39,076 bases of DNA, taken from Minisyncoccota bacterium (GTDB taxonomy: Bacteria > Patescibacteriota > Microgenomatia > UBA1400 > PJMF01). The DNA lies in contig JABHWM010000016.1 in NCBI GenBank assembly GCA_018657765.1, forward strand, positions 1 to 39,076. The letters are read 5' to 3'. The notes beneath the pieces were generated by a model, which was given only the letters and a program-made list of their open reading frames with translations, was not told the DNA's origin and ran no database searches. Shown here in pieces: positions 1 through 7,311 of this stretch; the first letter of the stretch is position 1, and the number at the start of each line of letters is the position of its first letter. The translations under genes were made by a program, and so were the position numbers.

Positions 1-936
1 GAAAATTCTGCAGAGTTTAATAAAAGATTGGATATTTTAAATATTCCTATTAGAGAAAGAGGTGTCCCTGCTGTATTTATAGGTGATGAGGTTTTTATAG
101 GAGATACTCCAATTATTGAAAATTTCGAAGAAAAAGCTGATGCTTTTTTGAAAGATGATGCAGATGAAAATTCAGAGGCAGCTGCAATCATTGCTGAGGC
201 CAATAATGAAGTTGTTCCAAAAGTAGAAAAAGAAGTATTTGATGAGGAAATAATAGAAAAAAATACAAGTACATCTATTACTTTAGCTGCCGTTTTGGCA
301 GGGAGTATTGTTGATGCTGTTAATCCTTGTGCTTTTGCTGTGTTGATTATTCTAATGATGACAGTAATGGCTAGTGGAGATTCAAGCAGAGCTTTGAAAA
401 CAGGATTAGCTTTTTCTAGTTCTATTTTTATTTCTTATTTACTAATGGGTATTGGTTTATATAGTGCCTTGAGTAGTGGTAGTTTTGGAAGTTACTTTAC
501 TAAAGGAGTTGGAGTATTAGCTATTATTTTGGGATTATTTAATCTTAAAGATTGGCTTTGGTATGGAAAGGGAATGCTAATGGAGGTTCCTATGTCTTGG
601 AGACCTACAATGAAGAAACTAATTCGTTCTACAACTAGTCCACTGGGTGCTTTTTTGATTGGATTTTTAGTGAGTTTATTTCTTCTTCCTTGTACTAGTG
701 GTCCTTATATAGTGGTTCTCGGAATGTTATCTGACTCTGTGCAAAGAGGTACGGCTTTTTTGTATATGGTTTTATATAATTTAGTTTTTGTTTCTCCAAT
801 GGTTATTATTTCTTATCTTGTTTATAGAGGTTATGATCCAAAGAGACTTGAGAATCTTAGAAAGAAAAATTTAAAAAACTTACATCTAATTGCTGGGCTT
901 ATTCTTATTGGGATGGGTTGGTTTTTACTAGTTTAA
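1..936 (+). CDS. Thioredoxin-fold/CcdA-type membrane protein, 5' end outside window
   Basis: The frame is open from base 1, so the gene starts upstream; a TTG at 28 is not a credible start. The first ~40 visible residues look like the end of a glutaredoxin/thioredoxin-like domain (a G-V-P-A-V-F-I cis-proline stretch followed by G-D near 60-110). An acidic linker follows, then a multi-helix membrane part with the two CcdA/DsbD-type cysteine motifs: N-P-C-A-F at 322-336 and P-C-T-S-G at 688-702. In this family the two intramembrane cysteines pass electrons across the membrane to thiol-disulfide proteins outside. A fused thiol domain suggests a compact self-contained relay (inference). The 3' end overlaps truB on the other strand by 9 bases. 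Confidence 0.85.
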   Translation, partial: ENSAEFNKRLDILNIPIRERGVPAVFIGDEVFIGDTPIIENFEEKADAFLKDDADENSEAAAIIAEANNEVVPKVEKEVFDEEIIEKNTSTSITLAAVLAGSIVDAVNPCAFAVLIILMMTVMASGDSSRALKTGLAFSSSIFISYLLMGIGLYSALSSGSFGSYFTKGVGVLAIILGLFNLKDWLWYGKGMLMEVPMSWRPTMKKLIRSTTSPLGAFLIGFLVSLFLLPCTSGPYIVVLGMLSDSVQRGTAFLYMVLYNLVFVSPMVIISYLVYRGYDPKRLENLRKKNLKNLHLIAGLILIGMGWFLLV

Positions 937-1731
937 AGATTTTTTGTTAGCGCAGTCTTCTATAGAAAAAGGTCCATTTTTTGTTCTAGTAATAGAAAAA
1001 GCCGTCATTGGTAAGTTTAGTTTTTGGCTAATTTCTTGAATTAGGCTGCGTATATATGTTCTTTTTGTAGTTACAGCTTCTAGAGTGATAATTAAAAAAT
1101 TATTTTGTTGTTTATCATTTTTTAGTAAATTTTCCCACTGGGTAATGATTTTTTTTTGTCTAAAATCTCCTTTTACTAAGGAAATAGTTTGTTGAATGTA
1201 TTCTAAAAGTTCTTTAGAGGAGATATTTTTAATTTTTTTCTTAGTGTTTTCAGAAGGGATTATCTTTAATGAAAATATCTCTATTTCATTTTTTTGTAGT
1301 TCGAATTTTTTTCCTTGTTTTGCTAGATCAAAGCCTGATTTTCCAGCAACTCTTTGTGCAGAAAAGGCTGGAGCTATTTGTGTTTGTTTTCCTATAAGTT
1401 CTAGTAAGGTTGTTTTGATTTTTTCTTCTAAGGTTTTTATTAAATTTTGTTTTTCTTTTGGATTAGATGAAGTACTATTTTTCTCTATTAATCCGAGTAA
1501 ATCTCCACTATCTGTTTTTATACCAACTAAAATCTGAAATTGGTAAGTTTTTTCCCAGTTACTATATTCTGCTTTTTTGAAACGATCTTCTCCAGTCAGA
1601 ACAACTAATACTCCATCTGCCATAGGATCTAATGTACCGGTATGAGTAGCTTTTTCTCTATGGCTCTCCCCTATTAGTTTGGCTAGCTGGTGGCTAGAAG
1701 ATCCGAGGGGTTTGTAGATAGGAATGATCAT
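928..1731 (-). CDS. truB: tRNA pseudouridine synthase B
   Basis: TruB makes pseudouridine 55 in the T-loop of tRNAs. The catalytic motif H-T-G-T-L-D-P-M-A-D-G-V-L is present with the catalytic aspartate at residue 35, and the N-terminal K-P-L-G-S-S-S-H matches the usual KP.G.tS. stretch. At 267 residues it is shorter than the common ~300, consistent with a reduced C-terminal PUA-like region. It is the last gene of a four-gene minus-strand operon: its ATG lies 3 bases after the stop of the DUF1704 gene, so it is probably translated by coupling. The 3' end overlaps the convergent CcdA-like gene by 9 bases. Confidence 0.93.
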   Translation of the reverse strand: MIIPIYKPLGSSSHQLAKLIGESHREKATHTGTLDPMADGVLVVLTGEDRFKKAEYSNWEKTYQFQILVGIKTDSGDLLGLIEKNSTSSNPKEKQNLIKTLEEKIKTTLLELIGKQTQIAPAFSAQRVAGKSGFDLAKQGKKFELQKNEIEIFSLKIIPSENTKKKIKNISSKELLEYIQQTISLVKGDFRQKKIITQWENLLKNDKQQNNFLIITLEAVTTKRTYIRSLIQEISQKLNLPMTAFSITRTKNGPFSIEDCANKKSLN

Positions 1732-1734
1732 TAG

Positions 1735-2697
1735 TTAAATTATAAAATTTTCTTCAGCAATTCTCATAACTTGCTGTTTATACAATTCTGGATTATCAGT
1801 ATAAAAACCAGGTAAGATTGGTTCAAAATCAGGATTCATTTCTTTGGCTTTATCAATATCTTTCCAGGACATTTTCCCCCAATAAAGATCACTAATTGGA
1901 AAGTCATTTTTGATTAAAAAATCAACTATTTCTACAAAACCTTCAAAGTAAACATAGTCTTTGCTAAATCCACCGGGGTGGCTAGTATCAGTAAGTCCTC
2001 GTTTCTTTTTAAAGACAGCTGAGAATGCTCTTTCATCATCGTCTATATAATGTTTGAAAAACTGCCATAACTCCAGAAAAGATTCTTGCTGAGCTTTAAT
2101 AGTCATAAGAAAGTTCAGGGCAGAGACATAAGCTAATGGATATTTTTGCGTAAACAGTGAATGTAGAACAGCCAGGCCTTCTTCTGTTTTCAAATAAGAA
2201 GAAAAGCCATTTTTCTTTTTTCTTCTGAACCATGGTTGTTGTTCATAGTTTACCCTTCTTAGGGCATGTGTTCCCAATTCATGATAAATCAGACCTTCCA
2301 GATCTTGTTCATATATAGAACAAGGTAGACTGAGTTTTATTGTAGTTGGATTAATAGCTGCTCTACTAACAAATTTATCTGACCAAATTATCTCGAATTT
2401 TTTATCCAAATCATTATGTTTTTTTAGGAATTCTCTTAGTGATAAATTTACTGTTTCTTGATCTAGTAATTTACCTTTATTGTTTTTTAGTTCTTCAGTT
2501 GAAAAGTTAGAAAAGGTTTTCTCTATTATTTTTTCTGCAATATTAATATATTTATGATCGGGTAATCCATGTGTCTGAAGATCTTCAGCAGTAAAAGAAC
2601 GGGAGTAAGTAAACTGTGGATTAAAAGTAGGATTTTTTAAAAATCTGTTTTTTTCTTGTTGAAAATTAGTTGGTTGAAGGTCTGCAATAAGTCCCAT
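1735..2697 (-). CDS. DUF1704 / QEGLA-type zinc carboxypeptidase
   Basis: This 320-residue protein carries the hallmarks of the DUF1704 family (annotated in bacteria as 'flavohemoglobin expression-modulating QEGLA motif protein'; the eukaryotic members are the MATCAP tyrosine carboxypeptidases). Seen directly: an H-E-L-G-T-H motif (H139, E140, H144, the HExxxH spacing of this family) and T-E-E-G-L-A at 171-176, the counterpart of QEGLA, whose glutamate is the expected third zinc ligand. No signal peptide or membrane segment is visible, so it is cytoplasmic. It lies 12 bases after the ATP-grasp ligase and 3 bases before truB. By analogy with MATCAP it probably trims a C-terminal residue; the substrate is unknown. 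Confidence 0.85.
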   Translation of the reverse strand: MGLIADLQPTNFQQEKNRFLKNPTFNPQFTYSRSFTAEDLQTHGLPDHKYINIAEKIIEKTFSNFSTEELKNNKGKLLDQETVNLSLREFLKKHNDLDKKFEIIWSDKFVSRAAINPTTIKLSLPCSIYEQDLEGLIYHELGTHALRRVNYEQQPWFRRKKKNGFSSYLKTEEGLAVLHSLFTQKYPLAYVSALNFLMTIKAQQESFLELWQFFKHYIDDDERAFSAVFKKKRGLTDTSHPGGFSKDYVYFEGFVEIVDFLIKNDFPISDLYWGKMSWKDIDKAKEMNPDFEPILPGFYTDNPELYKQQVMRIAEENFII

Positions 2698-2709
2698 GAT
2701 AGTTGATGA

Positions 2710-3990
2710 TTATGATGGTCTGATTACAAATCCAGCAAGATCTTTTGTTCCGATTTCTATTTTTTTACTACTTCTATTAAGTTTTTTGGACACAACAACT
2801 GAAGTTGTAATAATTTTATCCTTCAATTTGAATTTTAGTTCTACAACAGGGCGTTTACCTTCTCCGGCAATTTGTTGAAACCAAAGCAGGTCATCAACAT
2901 CAATGAGACCAAGTTCTTTGGCCAGATTACTAGCAATAATTGATCTAAATCGACCAGTATTTATCAAAGCTTTCTTTTCCATCTGAGTTTTATCATCTCC
3001 AAAAAGGGTAACGGTTTCTTCTATATCAATTATAGAGAGATCTCCTTCTTCTTTAATCTTACTAGCAAAGTTTTCAGCAAAGAGAGCTCTAGCTATTCTT
3101 ACACCGTGTTCTGCACTGAGTACATTAAGATCCTGAACTCTTTCCAATCTTCTTCTAAGACCAGCTTTATTAGCTACTTGAATAGAAAGACCAGGATAAG
3201 CATTGAGTTCCACTACCATAGGACCTTTTTCTTGGTGAACAAAGATATCTACTCCAGTAAAAGAAAGATTTGCTGCTCTGGCTGATTCTACTGCTGTGGT
3301 AAGTATTTCTTTCCAGAATGGAATACGAATACCATTGAGTTTCATTTTTGTGCCAGGTAAATATTTAATGAGCTGATTTTTGTTTGCGGCAGCATAGGTT
3401 GTGATTCCAGTAGAAATATCTACTCCAACTCCTAAGGCTCCTTGGCTTTGATTAGCTCTACCACCGGATTCTTTTGTTGGTAGTCTTAGTAATGCCATTA
3501 CTGGAACACTATTAAAGACTACGACTCTAATATCTGGAGTACCTTTATATGAGTATTTTAAAAGTTTTGAATGAATAGGGACACGTTCTTCAATAATTAG
3601 GTTGTGGTTGGCGCCATGAGTACTATATTGGCCAGAAAGGATATCTGTACAGTGAAGCTTTACATCTTCTAAACTCCAAGTATTCCCAATGACATCTGTC
3701 CAATGTTTTTTATCAGCTAGTTGGTTTCTAAAGGCAACAACTCCTTTTCCAGCATGACCATTAGTTGGTTTTATAACGAAGTCTTTTTCTAGATTTTTCC
3801 AGTCGAACTCTTCAACATCTTCTGTTGTTGCTAGAACACCATAAACTTCGGCAGAAGGAATATTATTACTTTGTAAAAGTATTTTGGTAGCATATTTTGA
3901 GACACAAAAAGAACGTGCCTTTCTAGAGTTCAAAGGAACAAAGAGCTGATTGCGGGCATTCATACCCAAAACATCTTTTGCTAGGACCAT
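2710..3990 (-). CDS. RimK-like ATP-grasp ligase with C-terminal retropepsin-like domain
   Basis: Residues ~1-310 are an ATP-grasp amidoligase of the alpha-L-glutamate-ligase-like (RimK-related) type. Visible motifs are the nucleotide loop F-V-I-K-P-T-N-G-H-A-G-K-G (71-83), D-I-R-V-V-V-F-N (163-170) and the metal-binding E-L-N-A-Y-P-G-L (271-278). Such enzymes join an amino acid to a carboxylate with ATP. Residues ~327-426 look like the small retropepsin-fold domain of the COG4067/Zn_protease family, but its D-T-G signature reads N-T-G (344-346), so it is probably inactive. There is no membrane segment. The gene starts 5 bases after the 7TM gene and precedes the DUF1704 peptidase by 12 bases, so the three form one operon. 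The amino acid ligated and the acceptor cannot be read from sequence. Confidence 0.87.
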   Translation of the reverse strand: MVLAKDVLGMNARNQLFVPLNSRKARSFCVSKYATKILLQSNNIPSAEVYGVLATTEDVEEFDWKNLEKDFVIKPTNGHAGKGVVAFRNQLADKKHWTDVIGNTWSLEDVKLHCTDILSGQYSTHGANHNLIIEERVPIHSKLLKYSYKGTPDIRVVVFNSVPVMALLRLPTKESGGRANQSQGALGVGVDISTGITTYAAANKNQLIKYLPGTKMKLNGIRIPFWKEILTTAVESARAANLSFTGVDIFVHQEKGPMVVELNAYPGLSIQVANKAGLRRRLERVQDLNVLSAEHGVRIARALFAENFASKIKEEGDLSIIDIEETVTLFGDDKTQMEKKALINTGRFRSIIASNLAKELGLIDVDDLLWFQQIAGEGKRPVVELKFKLKDKIITTSVVVSKKLNRSSKKIEIGTKDLAGFVIRPS

Positions 3991-3995
3991 TGGTG

Positions 3996-4928
3996 TTATT
4001 CCTCTTCTTCAATGATTGATTCGAAACGGACTCTTTCTAGTAATCTGAGGCCAGTATATTTACCAATAATAATATTAAGTCCAGCTACCCCTAGAAGAGT
4101 AAACTCTGGATAAAGTAAGACAAATTGCTGGACAGATTCTAAGCTAATTAAGAGAGAACACAAGACTGCAACAAGTAGTGTCTCGAAAGTAATACTCATA
4201 GCTTCTTTTTGACTACTGAAAAGTTGAGTGCTCATAAAGTTCTCAGTCAAAATCATAATAATTAACAATGGAAAGATACTAATACTTAAAAGAGCTGCAG
4301 CATCGATCCAAGAAACGATCATTAATAAAATAAGAATCAAGAAGGTAACGACCCACAACAACATTGCTGTTCTTGGCAGTAAAGGAAGTTTCAAGCGTTT
4401 GACTACTGATCTAGCAACAGAGGCAGAAAGTAAAACAGCAAAGAAAATAGCTATTCCAGTAATAATACCTGTAGATACAAAAGCGACTGATAAAACAGCT
4501 GGGATATAAACTCCAAATCCTTTTAGTCCTACAATATGGCGACCTATTGCAATAATAGAAGCGATAAGAGGAAACAGTAACATCAGCACAATAATATTAG
4601 CTGGTAGACCATTTAGAATAGCTTTTCTAATAGAGTGCTGGAGAACATTATGCCAAGTAAGTTTACCAATAGGGTGCTCATCCAGGTAGGCAGCTAACTT
4701 GCTTTTTTGTTTTCCACCAGTTTCTGTAATGTCAGAGTCTTTTTTTTCTTGAATTTTTTGATCAACCTCTGCAGATGAAGAAGCTAGTTTCCCAGTATCA
4801 CTGGCTTCTACAGGGCTAGAAGCTTCCAGAACTTCTTCAAGAGGTTCTAGAGTAAGTGCCTGAGTTTTAACTGTAGAAATTCCCCAAAGGGACAGCATTA
4901 GTATGAGAATGAGACCGATTTTTTTCAT
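3996..4928 (-). CDS. 7TM membrane protein of the transglutaminase-associated family, without the transglutaminase domain
   Basis: The protein has an N-terminal signal-like hydrophobic stretch (residues ~5-24), an acidic/serine-rich extracytoplasmic linker (~25-95), then about seven hydrophobic helices. The core G-L-K-G-F-G-V-Y-I-P-A-V-L followed by a conserved arginine and L-L-P-R-T matches the 7TM domain normally fused behind an inactive transglutaminase domain (7TM_transglut). Here the transglutaminase part is missing and only a short linker remains. It is the first gene of the operon with the ATP-grasp ligase and DUF1704 peptidase. A TGATATAAT extended -10 element ends 6 bases before the ATG, implying a leaderless transcript. 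The role is probably membrane anchoring or sensing for the cytoplasmic ligase (inference). Confidence 0.82.
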   Translation of the reverse strand: MKKIGLILILMLSLWGISTVKTQALTLEPLEEVLEASSPVEASDTGKLASSSAEVDQKIQEKKDSDITETGGKQKSKLAAYLDEHPIGKLTWHNVLQHSIRKAILNGLPANIIVLMLLFPLIASIIAIGRHIVGLKGFGVYIPAVLSVAFVSTGIITGIAIFFAVLLSASVARSVVKRLKLPLLPRTAMLLWVVTFLILILLMIVSWIDAAALLSISIFPLLIIMILTENFMSTQLFSSQKEAMSITFETLLVAVLCSLLISLESVQQFVLLYPEFTLLGVAGLNIIIGKYTGLRLLERVRFESIIEEEE

Positions 4929-4934
4929 ATGAAT

Positions 4935-4940
4935 ATTATA
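4935..4940 (-). promoter_or_regulatory. Extended -10 promoter, leaderless, for the 7TM/ATP-grasp/DUF1704/truB operon
   Basis: On the minus strand TATAAT, preceded by TGA (extended -10), ends 6 bases before the ATG at 4928. The start point would coincide with the A of the ATG, leaving no room for a ribosome binding site. No good -35 is visible. Confidence 0.7.
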
Positions 4941-4974
4941 TCAGGATTGGTAGATAAAAGTACAGTTACCAGGC

Positions 4975-5331
4975 TTAAAGAACTAGAGTAACGAACCCCT
5001 GGACAAAGCCAATTAATATTGAAGCAAAAAGGATAGATGCAAAACGACTCAGATGTAGGCCAAAAACAACCATATTGGTAATCTCAAAACCAGGAACTAG
5101 ATATGTCACTAGCCAAAGCATCGCAACATTAATGACTATAGAAAACAAGCCAAATGTAACTAGGTTTACTGGAAGGAAAAGAATTTTAATGACTGGTTTG
5201 ATTATTTTTTGGACAAAAACCATGACAAGACTGGCGATAACCAATGTGGTCCAATCAGAAAAACGAATTGTCGGCATAAAGTATGAAAGGATCCAGAGGG
5301 TGATGGCGGTGTTGAGGAATGGTTTTAGCAA
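4975..5331 (-). CDS. Phage-holin-family-4-like small membrane protein (YvlD type)
   Basis: This 118-residue protein has about four hydrophobic helices. The pattern F-L-N-T-A-I-T-L-W near the start, then K-P-V-I-K-I-L-F-L-P-V-N-L-V-T-F-G-L-F (46-64), is the signature of the widespread 'phage holin family' membrane proteins (Pfam 04020 type). Despite the name, chromosomal members are not known to be lysis proteins and have no defined biochemical role. It starts 3 bases after the stop of the preceding gene and so is the last gene of the transglutaminase-uvrC-unknown-holin run. The next gene downstream has its own promoter. Confidence 0.85.
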   Translation of the reverse strand: MLKPFLNTAITLWILSYFMPTIRFSDWTTLVIASLVMVFVQKIIKPVIKILFLPVNLVTFGLFSIVINVAMLWLVTYLVPGFEITNMVVFGLHLSRFASILFASILIGFVQGFVTLVL

Positions 5332-5334
5332 AGT

Positions 5335-5904
5335 TTATTCTTCTCCATTTTCTTTAAGATTGCCAAATTTTCTTATTGTTTTGGCACCAGAATGATTAAT
5401 TTCTTCAATTGCTTGAGGTAAGTCAATAAACCATCCTTCTAAAACAATTTTAGTTGCTTCTGGATAATCTTTTAACTTATCAATAAGTATATTTGCATTT
5501 GGGCTAGTCGGTAAGATTGGCATAACTTTTTCCCATAAAACTAATCCATGGAGTGTTCCATCATTAATATCTTTTGCAGAGATTTTAATTACTCTAAATT
5601 CAAGTCCTTCAACATCTGGAAAAATTTTTTGAAGTTCAGCAACTTTTTTCTTACTTTCATCACTCATTTCATTATCTTCAAAAAGAAACATTGGTTCTTT
5701 AAGTGTAGAACTTTTAAAATATTCACGAAGAGCAAACATTGTTCTTTCTATAAGGACGCTCCCCTTAAATCCATCATCAAATGCTTCTCTGAGTTCTAGT
5801 AAGGCAGCATAGTCAGGATTTTCTAATTCAGGTGCTTGATTTTTTTCCTCTAACTGTTTAAAAGCAGCATGAAGTTCATCGAATGGATTTTCTTTATCTG
5901 TCAT
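5335..5904 (-). CDS. Cytoplasmic protein of unknown function
   Basis: I do not recognise this protein. It is acidic, soluble, without signal peptide or membrane helix, about 189 residues, and predicted alpha/beta: a helical first third rich in E/K, then alternating strands and helices with several conserved-looking hydrophobic runs near the end. I chose the ATG at 5904 because the preceding bases (AAAAGATAT) resemble the A/G-rich GATATAT context in front of the starts at 12589, 13577 and 23849; an in-frame ATG at 5916 adds four residues. It follows the uvrC stop by 27 bases and precedes the holin-like gene by 3 bases, so it is co-transcribed with both. A link to DNA repair is possible only by position. 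Confidence 0.7.
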   Translation of the reverse strand: MTDKENPFDELHAAFKQLEEKNQAPELENPDYAALLELREAFDDGFKGSVLIERTMFALREYFKSSTLKEPMFLFEDNEMSDESKKKVAELQKIFPDVEGLEFRVIKISAKDINDGTLHGLVLWEKVMPILPTSPNANILIDKLKDYPEATKIVLEGWFIDLPQAIEEINHSGAKTIRKFGNLKENGEE

Positions 5905-5931
5905 ATATCTTTTCATTCTACTGTTATTTCA

Positions 5932-7311
5932 TTACTTATTCAACATTCCTCTCACATGTCTTCTCCCCCACTGTTTTTTTGCAAAACGATGAGATTCATC
6001 ACGTAGTTGTTGAGCTATTTTCAAGGCTGGGTGGTCTGCAGTTAGGGTCAGTATCTTATATTTTTCTGAATTACCCTCTGGCAATGGGATGATTAATCTA
6101 TCTGGGTTTTTGGCGATACCAATAACTGGGTTTCTCCAGGACCAGGTTTGTAAAACTGATCTTATCTGGCCTTTTCCCCCATCTACTATTATTAGATCAG
6201 GTCTGCCCCACTCTGGATGATTTTGTCTCCTTGTTAGCGCTTCCTTCATCATTTTGTAGTCATTAGGTGTGTCTATAGAATCAATATTAAAAAGTCTGTA
6301 TTGATCTGTATTTGGCTTACCATTTTCAGAAACTACCATCGAGACAGCTGCATTTTTTCCCTGGATATTGCTGACATCATAACCTTCTATTCTCTCTAGT
6401 TTTTTATTTTTTGGCCAATGGGTGTAGGTAATAAGGATTTTTTGGAGTTCTATGATTCCTTGTTCTTGTTGAGATGCACCAAATCCAGGCAATACAAGAT
6501 TGGGTCTGAGACGATAAGTTTTCTTTGTTACTTCTTTTATGTTCTGAATCTGGAGTTTAATAAGTTGAGCTTTTTCATATTTTTGTTTGTTTGAAAGCAG
6601 GCTCATTTTATTTTTTAGTTGTTTGAGAACAGCTCCCTTTTTTCCTCTTAAGAAAAGTTTGAGATTTTCAATATTTTCTAGATATTCTGCTGAGTCTATT
6701 ATGCCAAGACAAGCTCCAGGGCATTGATCTAGATGGTAATAAAAGCAGGCTTTTTGTGGTTTTGAATTAGTTGGTTTTTTATTCTCAGGTTTTTCAACAA
6801 GTGGTTTATTACACCAAGGAAAGATCTTTCGAGCAATCTTGAGCACCTCATTTATTTTATAGCTACTTTGGAATGGTCCCAGAATTGTTCCCTTGGGATT
6901 TTCTTTAATAAGATCTGTTTTTCTTTTACGTAGAACTCTAGGATATTTCTCTTTGGTGATCACTAGATAGATTGGGGATTTATCATCTTTGAGCCTAATA
7001 TTAAAAAATGGCTGATGAGTATGAATAAGTTCTGCTTCTATTAGTAAAGCTTCCAGCTCACTTTCTAGAACCTCAAACTTTAGTTTGTTAGCAGTTGTAA
7101 CCAGCTTTTTTATTCTAGGTGATAATTGGGAATAATGAGTGTAATTAGTTAATCTATTTTTGAGATTTTTTGCTTTACCGATATAAAGAATCTTATCGTT
7201 TTTGTCTAAGAACGAGTATACTCCCGGCTCCGAGGACCAGGATGATCGATCCGACACCCACAACATAGAGGGCGTAGGGATGGGCGATGGTTTGGATGAA
7301 GTTTGGTGCAT
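5932..7311 (-). CDS. uvrC: UvrABC excinuclease subunit C, lacking the C-terminal HhH domain
   Basis: UvrC makes the two incisions in nucleotide excision repair. Visible parts: GIY-YIG nuclease (G-V-Y 30-32, Y-I-G 43-45, arginine 53), a cysteine cluster C189/C197/C201, a degenerate UVR segment (~219-258), and the RNase-H-like second nuclease with D312, the D-G-G-x-G-Q motif (D377) and H441 in D-E-S-H-R-F-A. The protein stops at residue 459, right after this domain; the helix-hairpin-helix pair found at the end of ordinary ~600-residue UvrC is absent. The start is uncertain: ATG 7311 gives a 119-base overlap with the upstream transglutaminase gene, ATG 7266 a 74-base overlap, and neither has a clear Shine-Dalgarno site. 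Some overlap is unavoidable because the GIY motif itself lies close to the other gene's stop. Confidence 0.93.
   Translation of the reverse strand: MHQTSSKPSPIPTPSMLWVSDRSSWSSEPGVYSFLDKNDKILYIGKAKNLKNRLTNYTHYSQLSPRIKKLVTTANKLKFEVLESELEALLIEAELIHTHQPFFNIRLKDDKSPIYLVITKEKYPRVLRKRKTDLIKENPKGTILGPFQSSYKINEVLKIARKIFPWCNKPLVEKPENKKPTNSKPQKACFYYHLDQCPGACLGIIDSAEYLENIENLKLFLRGKKGAVLKQLKNKMSLLSNKQKYEKAQLIKLQIQNIKEVTKKTYRLRPNLVLPGFGASQQEQGIIELQKILITYTHWPKNKKLERIEGYDVSNIQGKNAAVSMVVSENGKPNTDQYRLFNIDSIDTPNDYKMMKEALTRRQNHPEWGRPDLIIVDGGKGQIRSVLQTWSWRNPVIGIAKNPDRLIIPLPEGNSEKYKILTLTADHPALKIAQQLRDESHRFAKKQWGRRHVRGMLNK

Noticed and set aside
5075..5395. 106-codon plus-strand frame opposite the holin-like gene
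   Set aside because: It is antisense to two well-supported genes, lacks a promoter or ribosome site and has no recognisable content.
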